From NCBI GenBank assembly GCA_003345555.1, contig PRDJ01000057.1, positions 43,836 to 107,835 on the forward strand: 64,000 nucleotides of DNA. The letters are read 5' to 3'. Positions 35,084-43,001 of the stretch are shown here, in pieces. Every line of letters begins with the position of its first letter. Positions within the stretch are counted from its first letter, which is position 1. The DNA is from Candidatus Thorarchaeota archaeon (GTDB lineage Archaea > Asgardarchaeota > Thorarchaeia > Thorarchaeales > Thorarchaeaceae). The notes under the pieces are model-generated. The model made no database searches. It was not told the DNA's origin and saw only the letters and a list, made by a program, of their open reading frames with translations. The position numbers and the translations under genes are program-made.

Positions 35084-35626
35084 CTATGCCTTCTTCAGTC
35101 GCACTTCTAAAACACCATTCCGTAGTGATGACTTAGCTTCTTCCTTCTTGACTTTGGCTGGTAGTTCAAGTTCTCTATGATACGGTCTCTCTTGGTTACT
35201 AACGTCAATGGTCAGAATCTTGCCCTTCACATTGACCTTGATTTCGTCCTTCTCAACTCCGGGCAATTCTGCAACGACCACTATTTCATCCGTCTCCTCG
35301 ATCACATCGACAATCGGTTCGAGCTGAGGAGCAACAGGTTCACCGGGGTTCTCCGGGATTCTATGACCGAATCTCTGGATGACCGGCTTTCCATCGGGAC
35401 CTATGGTCATTGAGAATCCAAAGATAAGAGGGTTCAAGTCGTGTGGATTCTTCATCAGCTCATCAATGAATCGTTGGTCAAACATCGACCCATTGCCCAT
35501 TTGGCCGAGCATCTTCTGCATCATGTCTTCGATATTTCGAAGTACATCTTCTGGTAGGAAGTCTCCCAGCCACTTGCGCAGTGCCTTGCGTGCATCCTCA
35601 TCATCTGGATTATCGTCCCAAGACAT
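35084..35626 (-). CDS. Hsp20/alpha-crystallin small heat shock protein
   Basis: A 180-residue ATP-independent holdase. Residues ~105-178 are the alpha-crystallin domain: PIVDVIEETDEIVVVAELPGVEKDEIKVNVKGKIL, RPYHRELELPAKV and the closing SSLRNGVLEVRLKK with the A-x-x-x-n-GVL motif. The N-terminal ~100 residues are acidic and include RKWLGDFLPEDVLRNIEDMMQKMLGQM. The C-terminus lacks the I-x-I anchor. The gene sits between uL30 and uL15, with GAGGTGA-type ribosome binding before its ATG, so it is expressed with the ribosomal operon. Confidence 0.9.
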   Translation of the reverse strand: MSWDDNPDDEDARKALRKWLGDFLPEDVLRNIEDMMQKMLGQMGNGSMFDQRFIDELMKNPHDLNPLIFGFSMTIGPDGKPVIQRFGHRIPENPGEPVAPQLEPIVDVIEETDEIVVVAELPGVEKDEIKVNVKGKILTIDVSNQERPYHRELELPAKVKKEEAKSSLRNGVLEVRLKKA

Positions 35627-35648
35627 GCTTGTTCACCTCAAGAACCTT

Positions 35649-36131
35649 TCATATCATACGTTGCGCGAGTTCGTTTATGGCTTGCCCTCTGTCACCTGTT
35701 ACTCCGCCCATTCCTACTGGAAGATTCCTCTTCCCCCTGAAGCCTTTCTTGGGCGGAGTCAGCCTGAAGACCGGTTTCAAGCCTTCCATGTCCGAGATAT
35801 CCGCTGTCCCGGCGACCAATGCCTTGGCAAAAGCGTCAATGGATTTATAGCTAGAGTTCTTTCTCACGTAATCATCTGTCAGCATCTCGTTGCCGGGGAT
35901 TCTTCCTCTCTTTGATATGAGAAGGGTCGCTGTGTTCTCGTCGATTGGTCCCCATGTGATGTAGTCCTTTGCCCTCATAATCATACCGCGAACATCAGAT
36001 GTAAGCTTGATCACTCGTGCATTGTGCACCTTTCTGAGCCGAAGGTACCCAAGCGTGTCTTCTATCTCCGGCCTGACTCTAGCAGGTCCCCTGATCCGTA
36101 TCGCCAAGATGGGCTTCTCTTCCTGACTCAT
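35649..36131 (-). CDS. rpl30: Large ribosomal subunit protein uL30
   Basis: A 160-residue archaeal uL30: ILAIRIRGPARVRPEIEDTLGYLRLRKVHNARVI is the diagnostic ferredoxin-like core, followed by GRIPGNEMLTDDYV and the archaeal C-terminal extension LTPPKKGFRGKRNLPVGMGG. The start at 36131 is chosen because its ATG overlaps the uS5 TGA and AGGAG lies about ten bases upstream; a longer frame would run into uS5. Confidence 0.95.
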   Translation of the reverse strand: MSQEEKPILAIRIRGPARVRPEIEDTLGYLRLRKVHNARVIKLTSDVRGMIMRAKDYITWGPIDENTATLLISKRGRIPGNEMLTDDYVRKNSSYKSIDAFAKALVAGTADISDMEGLKPVFRLTPPKKGFRGKRNLPVGMGGVTGDRGQAINELAQRMI

Positions 36132-36808
36132 CACCCATACACTCCTGGGGCTGACCATTCCTGAGGCGGCAGCATTTTGTAGGTCTTCATGAGCGCATAG
36201 ACATATGCTTTTGCAAAGTTTGAGTGCGTCCTAGATCGGCCCTTCGTAACGGACCAGACATCCTTCAGACCTGCAATCCTGAGCACCAGCTTTCCCACAT
36301 CTGCAGTAACAAGACCCGTTCCTTTGGGTGCTGGCTTCAGTATCACTGAAATCGATCCGGCAGCACCACTGACTTGAAACGGAATACTATGCATATCGCT
36401 GCATCTGCACTCCCACGATCCACAGCCTCTGCGAAATACAGTGATGTTCAGCTTGGCCTTCGCCTCAGCGGCTCTTACAGCGGGCACAAACTCTGAGGCT
36501 TTTCCGACACCTATGCCTATCACTCCTTGACCGTTTCCCACTATGACCGTGATTCGGAAACTCTTCAGCTCTCCTGAGTCCGATTGTCTTTGAACCAGAC
36601 TGACGTCTGCAACCTCTTGTCGGATGTCGGGGAATAGGGCGTCTAATATCTCGGGCTCGCGTACGACAAGATTCTGAGCAAGGATCTCCTCTAGGCTGTT
36701 GATGTGGCCGTCCTTGACCATCTGGCCCAGACGTGTCCTCGGAATCCACTCTTCCAGAGCTTCTTCTTCTTCACGAACTGGTCGGCGTCTTCTCTGTTGT
36801 CTGCTCAT
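36131..36808 (-). CDS. rps5: Small ribosomal subunit protein uS5
   Basis: A 225-residue protein of the 30S body involved in decoding accuracy. N-terminal WIPRTRLGQMVKDGHINSLEEIL is archaeal/eukaryotic uS5, followed by the dsRBD-like FRITVIVGNGQGVIGIGVGKASEF and the C-terminal APKGTGLVTADVGKLVLRIAGLKDVW. Its stop overlaps the uL30 start (TGATG). Confidence 0.96.
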   Translation of the reverse strand: MSRQQRRRRPVREEEEALEEWIPRTRLGQMVKDGHINSLEEILAQNLVVREPEILDALFPDIRQEVADVSLVQRQSDSGELKSFRITVIVGNGQGVIGIGVGKASEFVPAVRAAEAKAKLNITVFRRGCGSWECRCSDMHSIPFQVSGAAGSISVILKPAPKGTGLVTADVGKLVLRIAGLKDVWSVTKGRSRTHSNFAKAYVYALMKTYKMLPPQEWSAPGVYG

Positions 36809-36822
36809 CAGCGATTATCCCT

Positions 36823-37605
36823 CTACAACTTCTCACTCTTAGCCTTCTTGCCCTTGACTCTGCCTTTTCCTTTCGATACGAGTCTCTTTGGTCTTGGCTT
36901 GATTGGCTGTGCTCTAGGAGCCTTACGGATGGCTTTTCCTTTCACAGCTTTCTTGGCTAGCTTCTTGGCTGGAGCAGCTGCCGCTCTTGCTGCAGCCGCC
37001 TTCTTCTTAGGCTTGAGATCAGCGGCTGGAATGTCAAGGACTTTCTTCTTGACGGTCTCAAACTGCTTTGGAATGGTCTGTATGTCGACCTTCTTCTGGG
37101 TCAGCTGAGTGAACATCTTGGATGCTCCTTTGTCGCCTTTGAAGTGCTTGTACGCCTCCACAATGTGCTGACCCTTGATCCTAGACTCGTCCGGCAGGAT
37201 TTCGGAATCATGAGCCACTTCCAGACCTGCATCAATCGCTCCCTTGAGTGCTGCATAGACTCTCGATCCCTTGATTGGTGGGTTGAGTCCTAGATCAAGT
37301 ACTGCCGTCTCAATGCCTCTTTCCTTTGCTCGGCGTCCTGCCAGTAGTCCTGTAAGATAGGCCGCTGGAAGGTTACCAGTTGATGCGGACCAACCGTAGG
37401 TTCCTAGTTCTCCTGACATCGCGGAGGCAACTGTTCTGTCGCCCACTATGTCCGCATTCACCAGTTGGACAATCATACTTGTGTTGGTCTTCCTGACTAC
37501 AAGGCGAGGCATCCTTGACATCAGGAGGCGTCGTCGTCGATAGTAGTCAGTCTTACCCTCTCGGCGTCTACGAAACTTCACTCGATAAGTCGGGCCGTGT
37601 GCCAT
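36823..37605 (-). CDS. rpl18: Large ribosomal subunit protein uL18 with basic C-terminal extension
   Basis: A 260-residue 5S rRNA-binding protein. The core (~1-195) has YRVKFRRRREGKTDYYRRRRLL, RLVVRKTNTSMIVQLV and YLTGLLAGRRAKERGIETAVLDLGL. The last ~65 residues are a Lys/Ala/Pro/Arg repeat-like tail (KPKKKAAAARAAAAPAKKLAKK and similar) not needed for the fold and absent from shorter archaeal versions. Its ATG overlaps the eL19 stop by one base. Confidence 0.95.
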   Translation of the reverse strand: MAHGPTYRVKFRRRREGKTDYYRRRRLLMSRMPRLVVRKTNTSMIVQLVNADIVGDRTVASAMSGELGTYGWSASTGNLPAAYLTGLLAGRRAKERGIETAVLDLGLNPPIKGSRVYAALKGAIDAGLEVAHDSEILPDESRIKGQHIVEAYKHFKGDKGASKMFTQLTQKKVDIQTIPKQFETVKKKVLDIPAADLKPKKKAAAARAAAAPAKKLAKKAVKGKAIRKAPRAQPIKPRPKRLVSKGKGRVKGKKAKSEKL

Positions 37606-38054
37606 TACTTCGCCCCCAGTTTGCGTTCTGTTATGTAGGTCTTAATATGGCCCGTATTCCTGAAGGCGTTGCCCTTGGCCTTGAGGTAGAGATCCCGGTA
37701 GACTCTGCTAGTTATCTTTCCGTCTGTCCTGAGCTTCTTCAGTTCCTTCCTCATTGGACGGATTTTCATCATCCAGCGGTCCTTCTTTGACAAGACTGCT
37801 GTATTCTTGCCCTTCTTGCCGCCCGGGCCTTTTCTCTGACCTTTGCGAATCTGATGCTTACGGAATCTTGCCCTTCCTCTACTAACGCCCTGCTTCTGCC
37901 TCGCTTGGATTGCCCCCTCGTCTACCAAGCGGCGAATGTCATTCTTGGTTATTGCGAGAGAGACTTCGTCTTCGAAGGCAGGATCAATCCAGACTCTTGT
38001 TAATCCGACGTTCATCACGTCTGCAGCAAGACGTTTCTGTGTACTGAGCCTCAC
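37605..38054 (-). CDS. rpl19e: Large ribosomal subunit protein eL19
   Basis: A 149-residue helical 50S protein. LSTQKRLAADVMNVGLTRVWIDP and IRRLVDEGAIQARQKQGVSRGRARF are classic eL19 segments, followed by GQRKGPGGKKGK and DRWMMKIRPMRKELKKLRTDGKI. Coupled to eL32 (4-base overlap) and to uL18 (1-base overlap). Confidence 0.96.
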   Translation of the reverse strand: MRLSTQKRLAADVMNVGLTRVWIDPAFEDEVSLAITKNDIRRLVDEGAIQARQKQGVSRGRARFRKHQIRKGQRKGPGGKKGKNTAVLSKKDRWMMKIRPMRKELKKLRTDGKITSRVYRDLYLKAKGNAFRNTGHIKTYITERKLGAK

Positions 38055-38791
38055 TTTTCATCTGCCTCCGTGTCGAGTTCTGAAAACAGCTCTTCTTCCC
38101 TAGCAGATTCAGGAACGCCAGGGTTCAAGACTCTAAGGTGCATCGTTTCAGCTTTCTTGAGGATCTCCTGACGTTTTCTCATTCCGACAGTGCCGCCAAT
38201 TCGCACAGCATGGATATTGGAGTCAAGGCCTTCAAGCTGTCCGACATTATACACTGGGACCTCGAGATGCATTGACGGATGAATATCTCTGGCTGCTCTT
38301 GGAGTACGATACCCCGCACATACCATCGCAATTCGCCCTTTGCGCTTCTGCCTAGTGTAGCTATCATTTCCGCGCACATTTCTCCACGAGTCACTAAGGC
38401 GGATCCAGCGATGTGCATTCTCGCGGCGGAATTCTGGAAGACCGTGTTTCTTGTGTTTTGCAATCCTGAAAAGTCGCATTTCAACGATTCCTTCCCGCAC
38501 GCGTTTCGGGGCTTCTTTCTTCGATACCACAGCCGCTTTGGATACTGCCTTCTTCCTTGCGGCTGTTCTGGGCGCTTCTGCTTCAATCTCACTGGGCTCC
38601 TTTTTCCGTGCCGCTTTCGGTTTCTCTGGTGCCGCTCGAGCCTTGCGCGGCGCAGCTGCCTTCTTGGCGGTCTTCGCTGAAGTCTCTCGGACTTTGGCGG
38701 CCTTTGCAGGTGCGGTTTTCTTCGGTTTCTTTTCCCGATCCTTTTCCGACTTCTCGGCCCGCTTCTTTTCCGTCCTTTGTTCTTCTGACAC
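38051..38791 (-). CDS. rpl32e: Large ribosomal subunit protein eL32 with long Lys/Ala-rich N-terminal extension
   Basis: A 246-residue protein. The eL32 core (~110-230) is clear: FRRENAHRWIRLSDSWRNVRG, MVCAGYRTPRAARDIHPS, VYNVGQLEGLDSNIHAVRIGGTVGMRKRQEIL. The first ~100 residues are an extension of Lys, Ala, Glu and Arg (KKTAPAKAAKVRETSAKTAKK, RAAPEKPKAARKKEP). Archaeal eL32 is usually about 130-150 residues, so roughly 100 residues are added. A final acidic tail (EEELFSELDTEADEK) follows. Confidence 0.94.
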   Translation of the reverse strand: MSEEQRTEKKRAEKSEKDREKKPKKTAPAKAAKVRETSAKTAKKAAAPRKARAAPEKPKAARKKEPSEIEAEAPRTAARKKAVSKAAVVSKKEAPKRVREGIVEMRLFRIAKHKKHGLPEFRRENAHRWIRLSDSWRNVRGNDSYTRQKRKGRIAMVCAGYRTPRAARDIHPSMHLEVPVYNVGQLEGLDSNIHAVRIGGTVGMRKRQEILKKAETMHLRVLNPGVPESAREEELFSELDTEADEK

Positions 38792-38803
38792 AATCTAAAC
38801 CTC

Positions 38804-39364
38804 CTATACGACAGACTTGGTTGTCTCACCCTTTCTCTTCTTTAGGACGTAGATGCCATCAAGGAAGACACGCCTGTCCTTTGACCTCAGTCGCGTGGCA
38901 TTCTGTATGTTTGCGGCGCTCTGCGAAACATGCTCAAGGTTGATGCCGCTGATAATCACATCATCTTCTGTTATCTTGGCTTGGACGTCTCCAATCAGCT
39001 TTGCCTTTCGGATGCCTCGTTCTCCTATTAGGTTCTTGATGATTACGTCTCTGCCTTTGAGGTCTACAGTTATCGGGAAGTGCGAGAAAACGATCTTCAT
39101 CTGATACTCATAGCCATGTTGCACACCGACGAGCATGTTACGGACGTGTGCTATCATAGTGCCGACAAGGGCTCTTGCTTTCTTTCGAGCTACGTCTGTG
39201 CTAGCAACTACCTCATTTCCTTCGATTCTAAGGTGCGCATAGGGCTCTGGGAATGTTCTTTCGAGTTTGCCCTTAGGACCTGAGACGATGATTGTCTTTT
39301 CCTGAAACGTGACCTGGCAGCCAGTGGGTATCTCTATGCGTTTCTCATAGATGTCATTGGGCAT
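38804..39364 (-). CDS. rpl6: Large ribosomal subunit protein uL6
   Basis: A 186-residue two-domain uL6 located near the factor-binding site: YEKRIEIPTGCQVTFQEKTIIVSGPKGKLERTF, ARALVGTMIAHVRNMLVGVQHGYEY, and the C-terminal HFPITVDLKGRDVIIKNLIGERGIRKA typical of the archaeal form. Standard length, 12 bases between it and uS8. Confidence 0.96.
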   Translation of the reverse strand: MPNDIYEKRIEIPTGCQVTFQEKTIIVSGPKGKLERTFPEPYAHLRIEGNEVVASTDVARKKARALVGTMIAHVRNMLVGVQHGYEYQMKIVFSHFPITVDLKGRDVIIKNLIGERGIRKAKLIGDVQAKITEDDVIISGINLEHVSQSAANIQNATRLRSKDRRVFLDGIYVLKKRKGETTKSVV

Positions 39365-39375
39365 AGCTAATCCTC

Positions 39376-39768
39376 CTAGTACACGTAGGCAAGTAATCTG
39401 CCTCCTATTCCACGGCTTTTCGCATCTTCGTGCGTCATCACGCCTTCCGGTGTAGTGACAATGAGAATGCCGTAGTTGTATGCAGGCAGGAATCTCTTCT
39501 CATACTTCTCGAAGCCGTCGCGCTTTACAGGGAATCTAGGTCTTATCACTCCACACTTGTTTGTGCGACCCATGAGCTGAATGCGGAGCCTACCTTCTCT
39601 GCCATCGTCAATCCGCTCGAATTCTCCGATGTAACCTCTGGCCTGCATGACGCGAAGCACTTTCTCGATGAGCCCTGAGGCTGGCGCCACGACTACCTCG
39701 GGCTGTCCAATGAGCTCACTGTTGTAGATGCTCGACATCGCATCAGCCAACGGATCTAGCAGTGTCAT
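39376..39768 (-). CDS. rps8: Small ribosomal subunit protein uS8
   Basis: A 130-residue 16S rRNA-binding protein: [47 protein letters not shown], then [44 protein letters not shown] and a [11 protein letters not shown] end, which is the universal uS8 signature. Normal length. Confidence 0.97.
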   Translation of the reverse strand: MTLLDPLADAMSSIYNSELIGQPEVVVAPASGLIEKVLRVMQARGYIGEFERIDDGREGRLRIQLMGRTNKCGVIRPRFPVKRDGFEKYEKRFLPAYNYGILIVTTPEGVMTHEDAKSRGIGGRLLAYVY

Positions 39769-39784
39769 CTTCTCTCTTTGCCCC

Positions 39785-39955
39785 CTAGGAGTATTTGCGG
39801 AAGCCCATCTTCTTCGCTGTTTCCCTGAAACAGCGTCGGCACATGTTCAGCCCGAATCTGCGGATGAGTGCCTGGTGTGTACCACACCTAAAGCAGGTTC
39901 TGGAACCCTTCCCGACCCTCTTGTGCTCTGTTTCTTCTTTCTTGGTTGTACTCAC
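39785..39955 (-). CDS. rps14: Small ribosomal subunit protein uS14 (zinc type)
   Basis: 56 residues from GTG at 39955: [45 protein letters not shown]. The CFRC...CRRC pair is the zinc-binding site of the C+ form and the RxFGLNMCRxCFRE block is diagnostic. The GAGGTGA seven bases upstream, within the end of uL5, fixes the start. Too short for typical ORF cut-offs but in the expected place between uL5 and uS8. Confidence 0.95.
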   Translation of the reverse strand: MSTTKKEETEHKRVGKGSRTCFRCGTHQALIRRFGLNMCRRCFRETAKKMGFRKYS

Positions 39956-39966
39956 CCTTGCTCACC

Positions 39967-40563
39967 TCAGAACAGATACGTGCGTTCCTTCTCCTTCTCC
40001 AGTATCTGGATGCCGAAGTCCCTTCTGACAAGCACCATGCTTTCCTCTGGCGTCACCCTGTGTCTATAGGGGACCCTTGACCGCTTCATTCGTCGTCTCT
40101 TCACTCTGAAACCGCGGCGCTCAATGCAGACTGTGATATTCATCCCTTGTACACCGAGTTGCGGGTCATACTTGACATCCGGTATGTCTATGTGTTCACT
40201 GATTCCGAATGCAAAGTTGCCATCAAGATCCCAGTTCTTTATGAGTAGTACGTCATCCTTGGCCTTGAGTGCTCTTGCCAGGAACTCCCTTGCTTTCTGG
40301 TGCCTCAATGTCACTCGTACCGCAATCGGTTCCCTCTTCCGGATGCCAAAGTCTCGGATTGTCTGGTGCGCCTTGGACTGCACGGGTGTCTGACCCGTCA
40401 GGTTCTTGAGAATAGTAGCCGCCCGTTCGAGAGTCTCGCCGCCGCCCACACATATATCGACCACAACTTTGGCAATCTGTGGCTCCCTCATTGGGAAGGT
40501 CTTCCAGTCGTCTATGATCAGCTGCTCGTTGGGTGAAATCATCTGTTCCTCTGAGGTGCTCAC
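39967..40563 (-). CDS. rpl5: Large ribosomal subunit protein uL5
   Basis: A 198-residue 5S rRNA-binding protein: MREPQIAKVVVDICVGGGETLERAATILKNLTGQTPVQSKAH, GIRKREPIAVRVTLRHQKA, NFAFGISEHIDIPDVKYDPQLGVQGMNITV are archaeal uL5 blocks. An extra N-terminal stretch (MSTSEEQMISPNEQLII) precedes the core. Overlaps the eS4 stop by 4 bases. Confidence 0.96.
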   Translation of the reverse strand: MSTSEEQMISPNEQLIIDDWKTFPMREPQIAKVVVDICVGGGETLERAATILKNLTGQTPVQSKAHQTIRDFGIRKREPIAVRVTLRHQKAREFLARALKAKDDVLLIKNWDLDGNFAFGISEHIDIPDVKYDPQLGVQGMNITVCIERRGFRVKRRRMKRSRVPYRHRVTPEESMVLVRRDFGIQILEKEKERTYLF

Positions 40564-41315
40564 TTGCTCTGGCCTCCTGTGGGACTTAGGCTAATCTCAG
40601 GTTTCCCGGAACCAACGACAAATACATACTCTGTGGCTGTCTGGACCTTGTTTCCGCCAGAATCCTGGAGGGTCACAGTACTGGCGTGAGTCCCGAACCT
40701 CTTGTTGATCGAGACGATTTTGCCTTCGATTCCGATGTTCTTTCCTCGTGACACAAGTGCATAGGCCCCCTCAGCTAGTGGGAGCGTTTTGATTATTCTC
40801 TGATCTGGAATTGAAACCTTGACGGTCTCGAGTGGATGATGCGCGGATGGCTTCTCACCCTTGGGAAGCAAGATATTCCGTCCGTCATGAAGAGTAATCT
40901 GCAGGCGCCCTCCGTTTACTATCATCTTCTTCTCTACTCTGCAAAGCTTGAAGCCCTTCTCATTCTCGCTTATGGTGACGAGTCGTAAACCTCCCTGTGG
41001 CTTAGGGAGCAGTCTGAAACTGTCCCCAGATGACTTAATCTCGATAACATCCATTATACCTACGGGGTAGCGGGGGTCTTTCCGTGGCTTCCCGTCAACG
41101 AAAACGTCTCCACTAGTCAGCATCACCTTGACCTCTCGCATATTCTCTGCATAACCAAGTGTCTCTCTGAGAAGAACTGTAAGTGTCATGCTGTACTCCT
41201 TTGGATGGGGACCAGAGACCGGCCTCGTGGTGAACTTGTATTCCTTCCTCTTTATTGGCCAATGCTTAGGGGCCGGCAGTCGCTTCAGATGTTTCTTCTG
41301 ACCCAATCGTGTCAT
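40560..41315 (-). CDS. rps4e: Small ribosomal subunit protein eS4
   Basis: A 251-residue archaeal/eukaryotic 30S protein: LKRLPAPKHWPIKRKEYKFTTRPVSGPHP is the hallmark N-terminus. It is followed by an S4-like domain (LGYAENMREVKVMLTSGDVFVDGK), the VGIMDVIEIKSSG loop and a C-terminal KOW-like GIEGKIVSINKRFGTHASTVTL. Normal length. Confidence 0.96.
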   Translation of the reverse strand: MTRLGQKKHLKRLPAPKHWPIKRKEYKFTTRPVSGPHPKEYSMTLTVLLRETLGYAENMREVKVMLTSGDVFVDGKPRKDPRYPVGIMDVIEIKSSGDSFRLLPKPQGGLRLVTISENEKGFKLCRVEKKMIVNGGRLQITLHDGRNILLPKGEKPSAHHPLETVKVSIPDQRIIKTLPLAEGAYALVSRGKNIGIEGKIVSINKRFGTHASTVTLQDSGGNKVQTATEYVFVVGSGKPEISLSPTGGQSK

Positions 41316-41702
41316 CTACTCACTCTCCGCTATCGTGGCAGCTCTGGCCTGGATGCGTTTCTTTCTTTCATCACTCAGTTCCAATTTGACAAGCATCAAA
41401 TTAGACGGGTGCAATGGTACCCTAGCTTCTTTGCCATCAGACTTGGTAGTCGAGGCACCGTCGACAAGCACGCGGATAGTGCGGTAGTCCACTCCGAGTA
41501 CCTTTCCTTCAGTGTCTCTGAACTGTCCCCTCATGATACGCACGAGGTCTCCCTTCTTCACGTTTAGAGAACGCAGCCCGTATTCTTCTCTCAGCGAATC
41601 GTCTAGCCTGCATCTGAGCATGCTTCTGTGAGCATGCTGACCGGAATCACGTACAAGGCGTCGCTGTTTGCGGGGGGACTTTGGACTAAGCTTCTTCGTC
41701 AT
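41316..41702 (-). CDS. rpl24: Large ribosomal subunit protein uL24
   Basis: A 128-residue assembly-initiator protein: SPKSPRKQRRLVRDSGQHAHRSMLRCRLDDSLREEYGLRSLNVKKGDLVRIMRGQFRD contains the basic N-terminus and KOW motif of archaeal uL24. The start at 41702 (MTKKLSP) is chosen because a longer frame would overlap uL14, and a TGAGGTG ribosome-binding site lies upstream of it. Confidence 0.95.
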   Translation of the reverse strand: MTKKLSPKSPRKQRRLVRDSGQHAHRSMLRCRLDDSLREEYGLRSLNVKKGDLVRIMRGQFRDTEGKVLGVDYRTIRVLVDGASTTKSDGKEARVPLHPSNLMLVKLELSDERKKRIQARAATIAESE

Positions 41703-41713
41703 TGTACAGCACC

Positions 41714-42136
41714 TCATACTATCTTCGACGCTATGGCTGCGACACGCGGCCACATGATCGTGACTTCTCTTGCCATGGGACCTCTAAGTTCGGAACCTTG
41801 TGGCTCACCACCCGCCTTTATCAGGACTGCCGCATTATCCTCGAATTGTATCCAGGTCCCATCGACTCTACGAAACGGTTTCTTCTGTCTGACAACTACA
41901 GCCTGCAGGACTTGTTTTCTCAGTTCCTGCTTGCCTTTCAACACAGAAACGTTGATGCGGTCGCCGACACCCGCTTTGCCAATCTTCCTCTGTTTACCCT
42001 TGTATCCTAGGACAGTTATCAACTGGAGCTCCTTCGCTCCCGAATTATCAGTACACAGAAGCGTGGCTCCGACAGGTAACCCTCTTGCGACCTTTGGAAT
42101 ATACTTCCTAATTCCTCTGGTGAGCTTCCTCGACAT
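41714..42136 (-). CDS. rpl14: Large ribosomal subunit protein uL14
   Basis: A 140-residue beta-barrel 50S protein. GLPVGATLLCTDNSGAKELQLITVLGYKGKQRKI and GVGDRINVSVLKGKQELRKQVLQAVVVRQKKPFRRVDG are the universal uL14 blocks, and GPMAREVTIMWPRVAAIASKIV the archaeal end. Standard length. Confidence 0.97.
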   Translation of the reverse strand: MSRKLTRGIRKYIPKVARGLPVGATLLCTDNSGAKELQLITVLGYKGKQRKIGKAGVGDRINVSVLKGKQELRKQVLQAVVVRQKKPFRRVDGTWIQFEDNAAVLIKAGGEPQGSELRGPMAREVTIMWPRVAAIASKIV

Positions 42137-42139
42137 TGC

Positions 42140-42505
42140 TTAACCCTCCTGATTCGTTGCAGGACGTTTCACCGATATCACGACACTCTTGACGGTCTTG
42201 CTTATCGGGCGGCACTCGGCCACTCTGACTGTGTCGCCTTCATTGACCTCCATGCAAGGAGGCAAGTGAGCATGTTTGTTTGACTTCCTCCTCTCGTATC
42301 GTGAATACTTGTCGACGAGGCTTAGGTAGTCCTGCCTGAATGCTATTGCGCCATGCATTTTCGTGCTCGTGACAATTCCTTGCATGACCCGGCCTCTGAC
42401 AGGGAGGCTTCCGTGGAACGGACAATTGGGATCAGTGCAGGTTTTCTTCGGGGGCTCCACTCCGGGAACGCCGATATCACGCACCTTGTCCTTGGTCTTG
42501 CGCAT
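42140..42505 (-). CDS. rps17: Small ribosomal subunit protein uS17
   Basis: A 121-residue OB-fold protein. The archaeal N-terminal extension has CTDPNCPFHGSLPVRGRVMQGIV and the core has YSRYERRKSNKHAHLPPCMEVNEGDTVRVAECRPISKTVKSVVI, which is highly characteristic. Located between rnp1 and uL14. Confidence 0.96.
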   Translation of the reverse strand: MRKTKDKVRDIGVPGVEPPKKTCTDPNCPFHGSLPVRGRVMQGIVTSTKMHGAIAFRQDYLSLVDKYSRYERRKSNKHAHLPPCMEVNEGDTVRVAECRPISKTVKSVVISVKRPATNQEG

Positions 42506-42507
42506 CT

Positions 42508-42789
42508 CTAGTGCCTCCTCAGAGACTTCTTGAGTCTATCTTCCGGGCGTCCGGTCAGCAATCGCCCATCAACATGCACGAACTCACCATTCGGTAGTCT
42601 GAAACTGAAGACACAAGCTCTCTTTGGAACGGTAATCTCTCGATTGGCCGTGGCCAGTCGGAGAGTCTCCTTGGACTCATCGATTATCGTACCATCTCTG
42701 CATACCAAACTCGGATCACGCGCTTCGACAACGTGAGCGCTCATTCCGATAAGCTCGTGCCTGACCAAGTTCGAGAGAGTGGCTTTCAT
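42508..42789 (-). CDS. rnp1: RNase P protein component 1 (Rpp29/Pop4 homologue)
   Basis: A 93-residue Sm-like-fold subunit of archaeal RNase P: LVRHELIGMSAHVVEARDPSLVCRDGTIIDESKETL with the GxxxxVVEA-type barrel strand, and VFSFRLPNGEFVHVDGRLLTGRPEDRLKKSL at the end. In its usual place between uL29 and uS17. Its partner RNA is encoded at 27551-27904. It overlaps the uL29 stop by 4 bases. Confidence 0.93.
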   Translation of the reverse strand: MKATLSNLVRHELIGMSAHVVEARDPSLVCRDGTIIDESKETLRLATANREITVPKRACVFSFRLPNGEFVHVDGRLLTGRPEDRLKKSLRRH

Positions 42790-42998
42790 TTAGAGCCCTC
42801 CAGTTCAATTTCATGTTCTATCGTAAGCACGCGGGCTATTGCTTTCCTGACACCTTTGATCTTGTGAGGATTCTGAGTTCCTCCACCTGTTGCGAGTTCA
42901 ATCCGAGCATTCGTGAGTTCGTTATAGAGCTCCTGAAGCTTCTTTTGTCGCTCAGGTGGGGTAAGCTTCCTAATGTCAGCGGACTTCAATCGGGCCAA
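42786..42998 (-). CDS. rpl29: Large ribosomal subunit protein uL29
   Basis: A 70-residue helical hairpin protein near the exit tunnel: LKSADIRKLTPPERQKKLQELYNELTNARIELATGG and NPHKIKGVRKAIARVLTIEHEIE are typical. Three bases separate it from uS3. Confidence 0.95.
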   Translation of the reverse strand: MARLKSADIRKLTPPERQKKLQELYNELTNARIELATGGGTQNPHKIKGVRKAIARVLTIEHEIELEGSK

Positions 42999-43001
42999 TT
43001 T

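Noticed and set aside
38179..38829. 216-codon alternative frame over eL32
   Set aside because: Low-complexity Arg/Lys translation of the eL32 extension in another frame; eL32 is clear.
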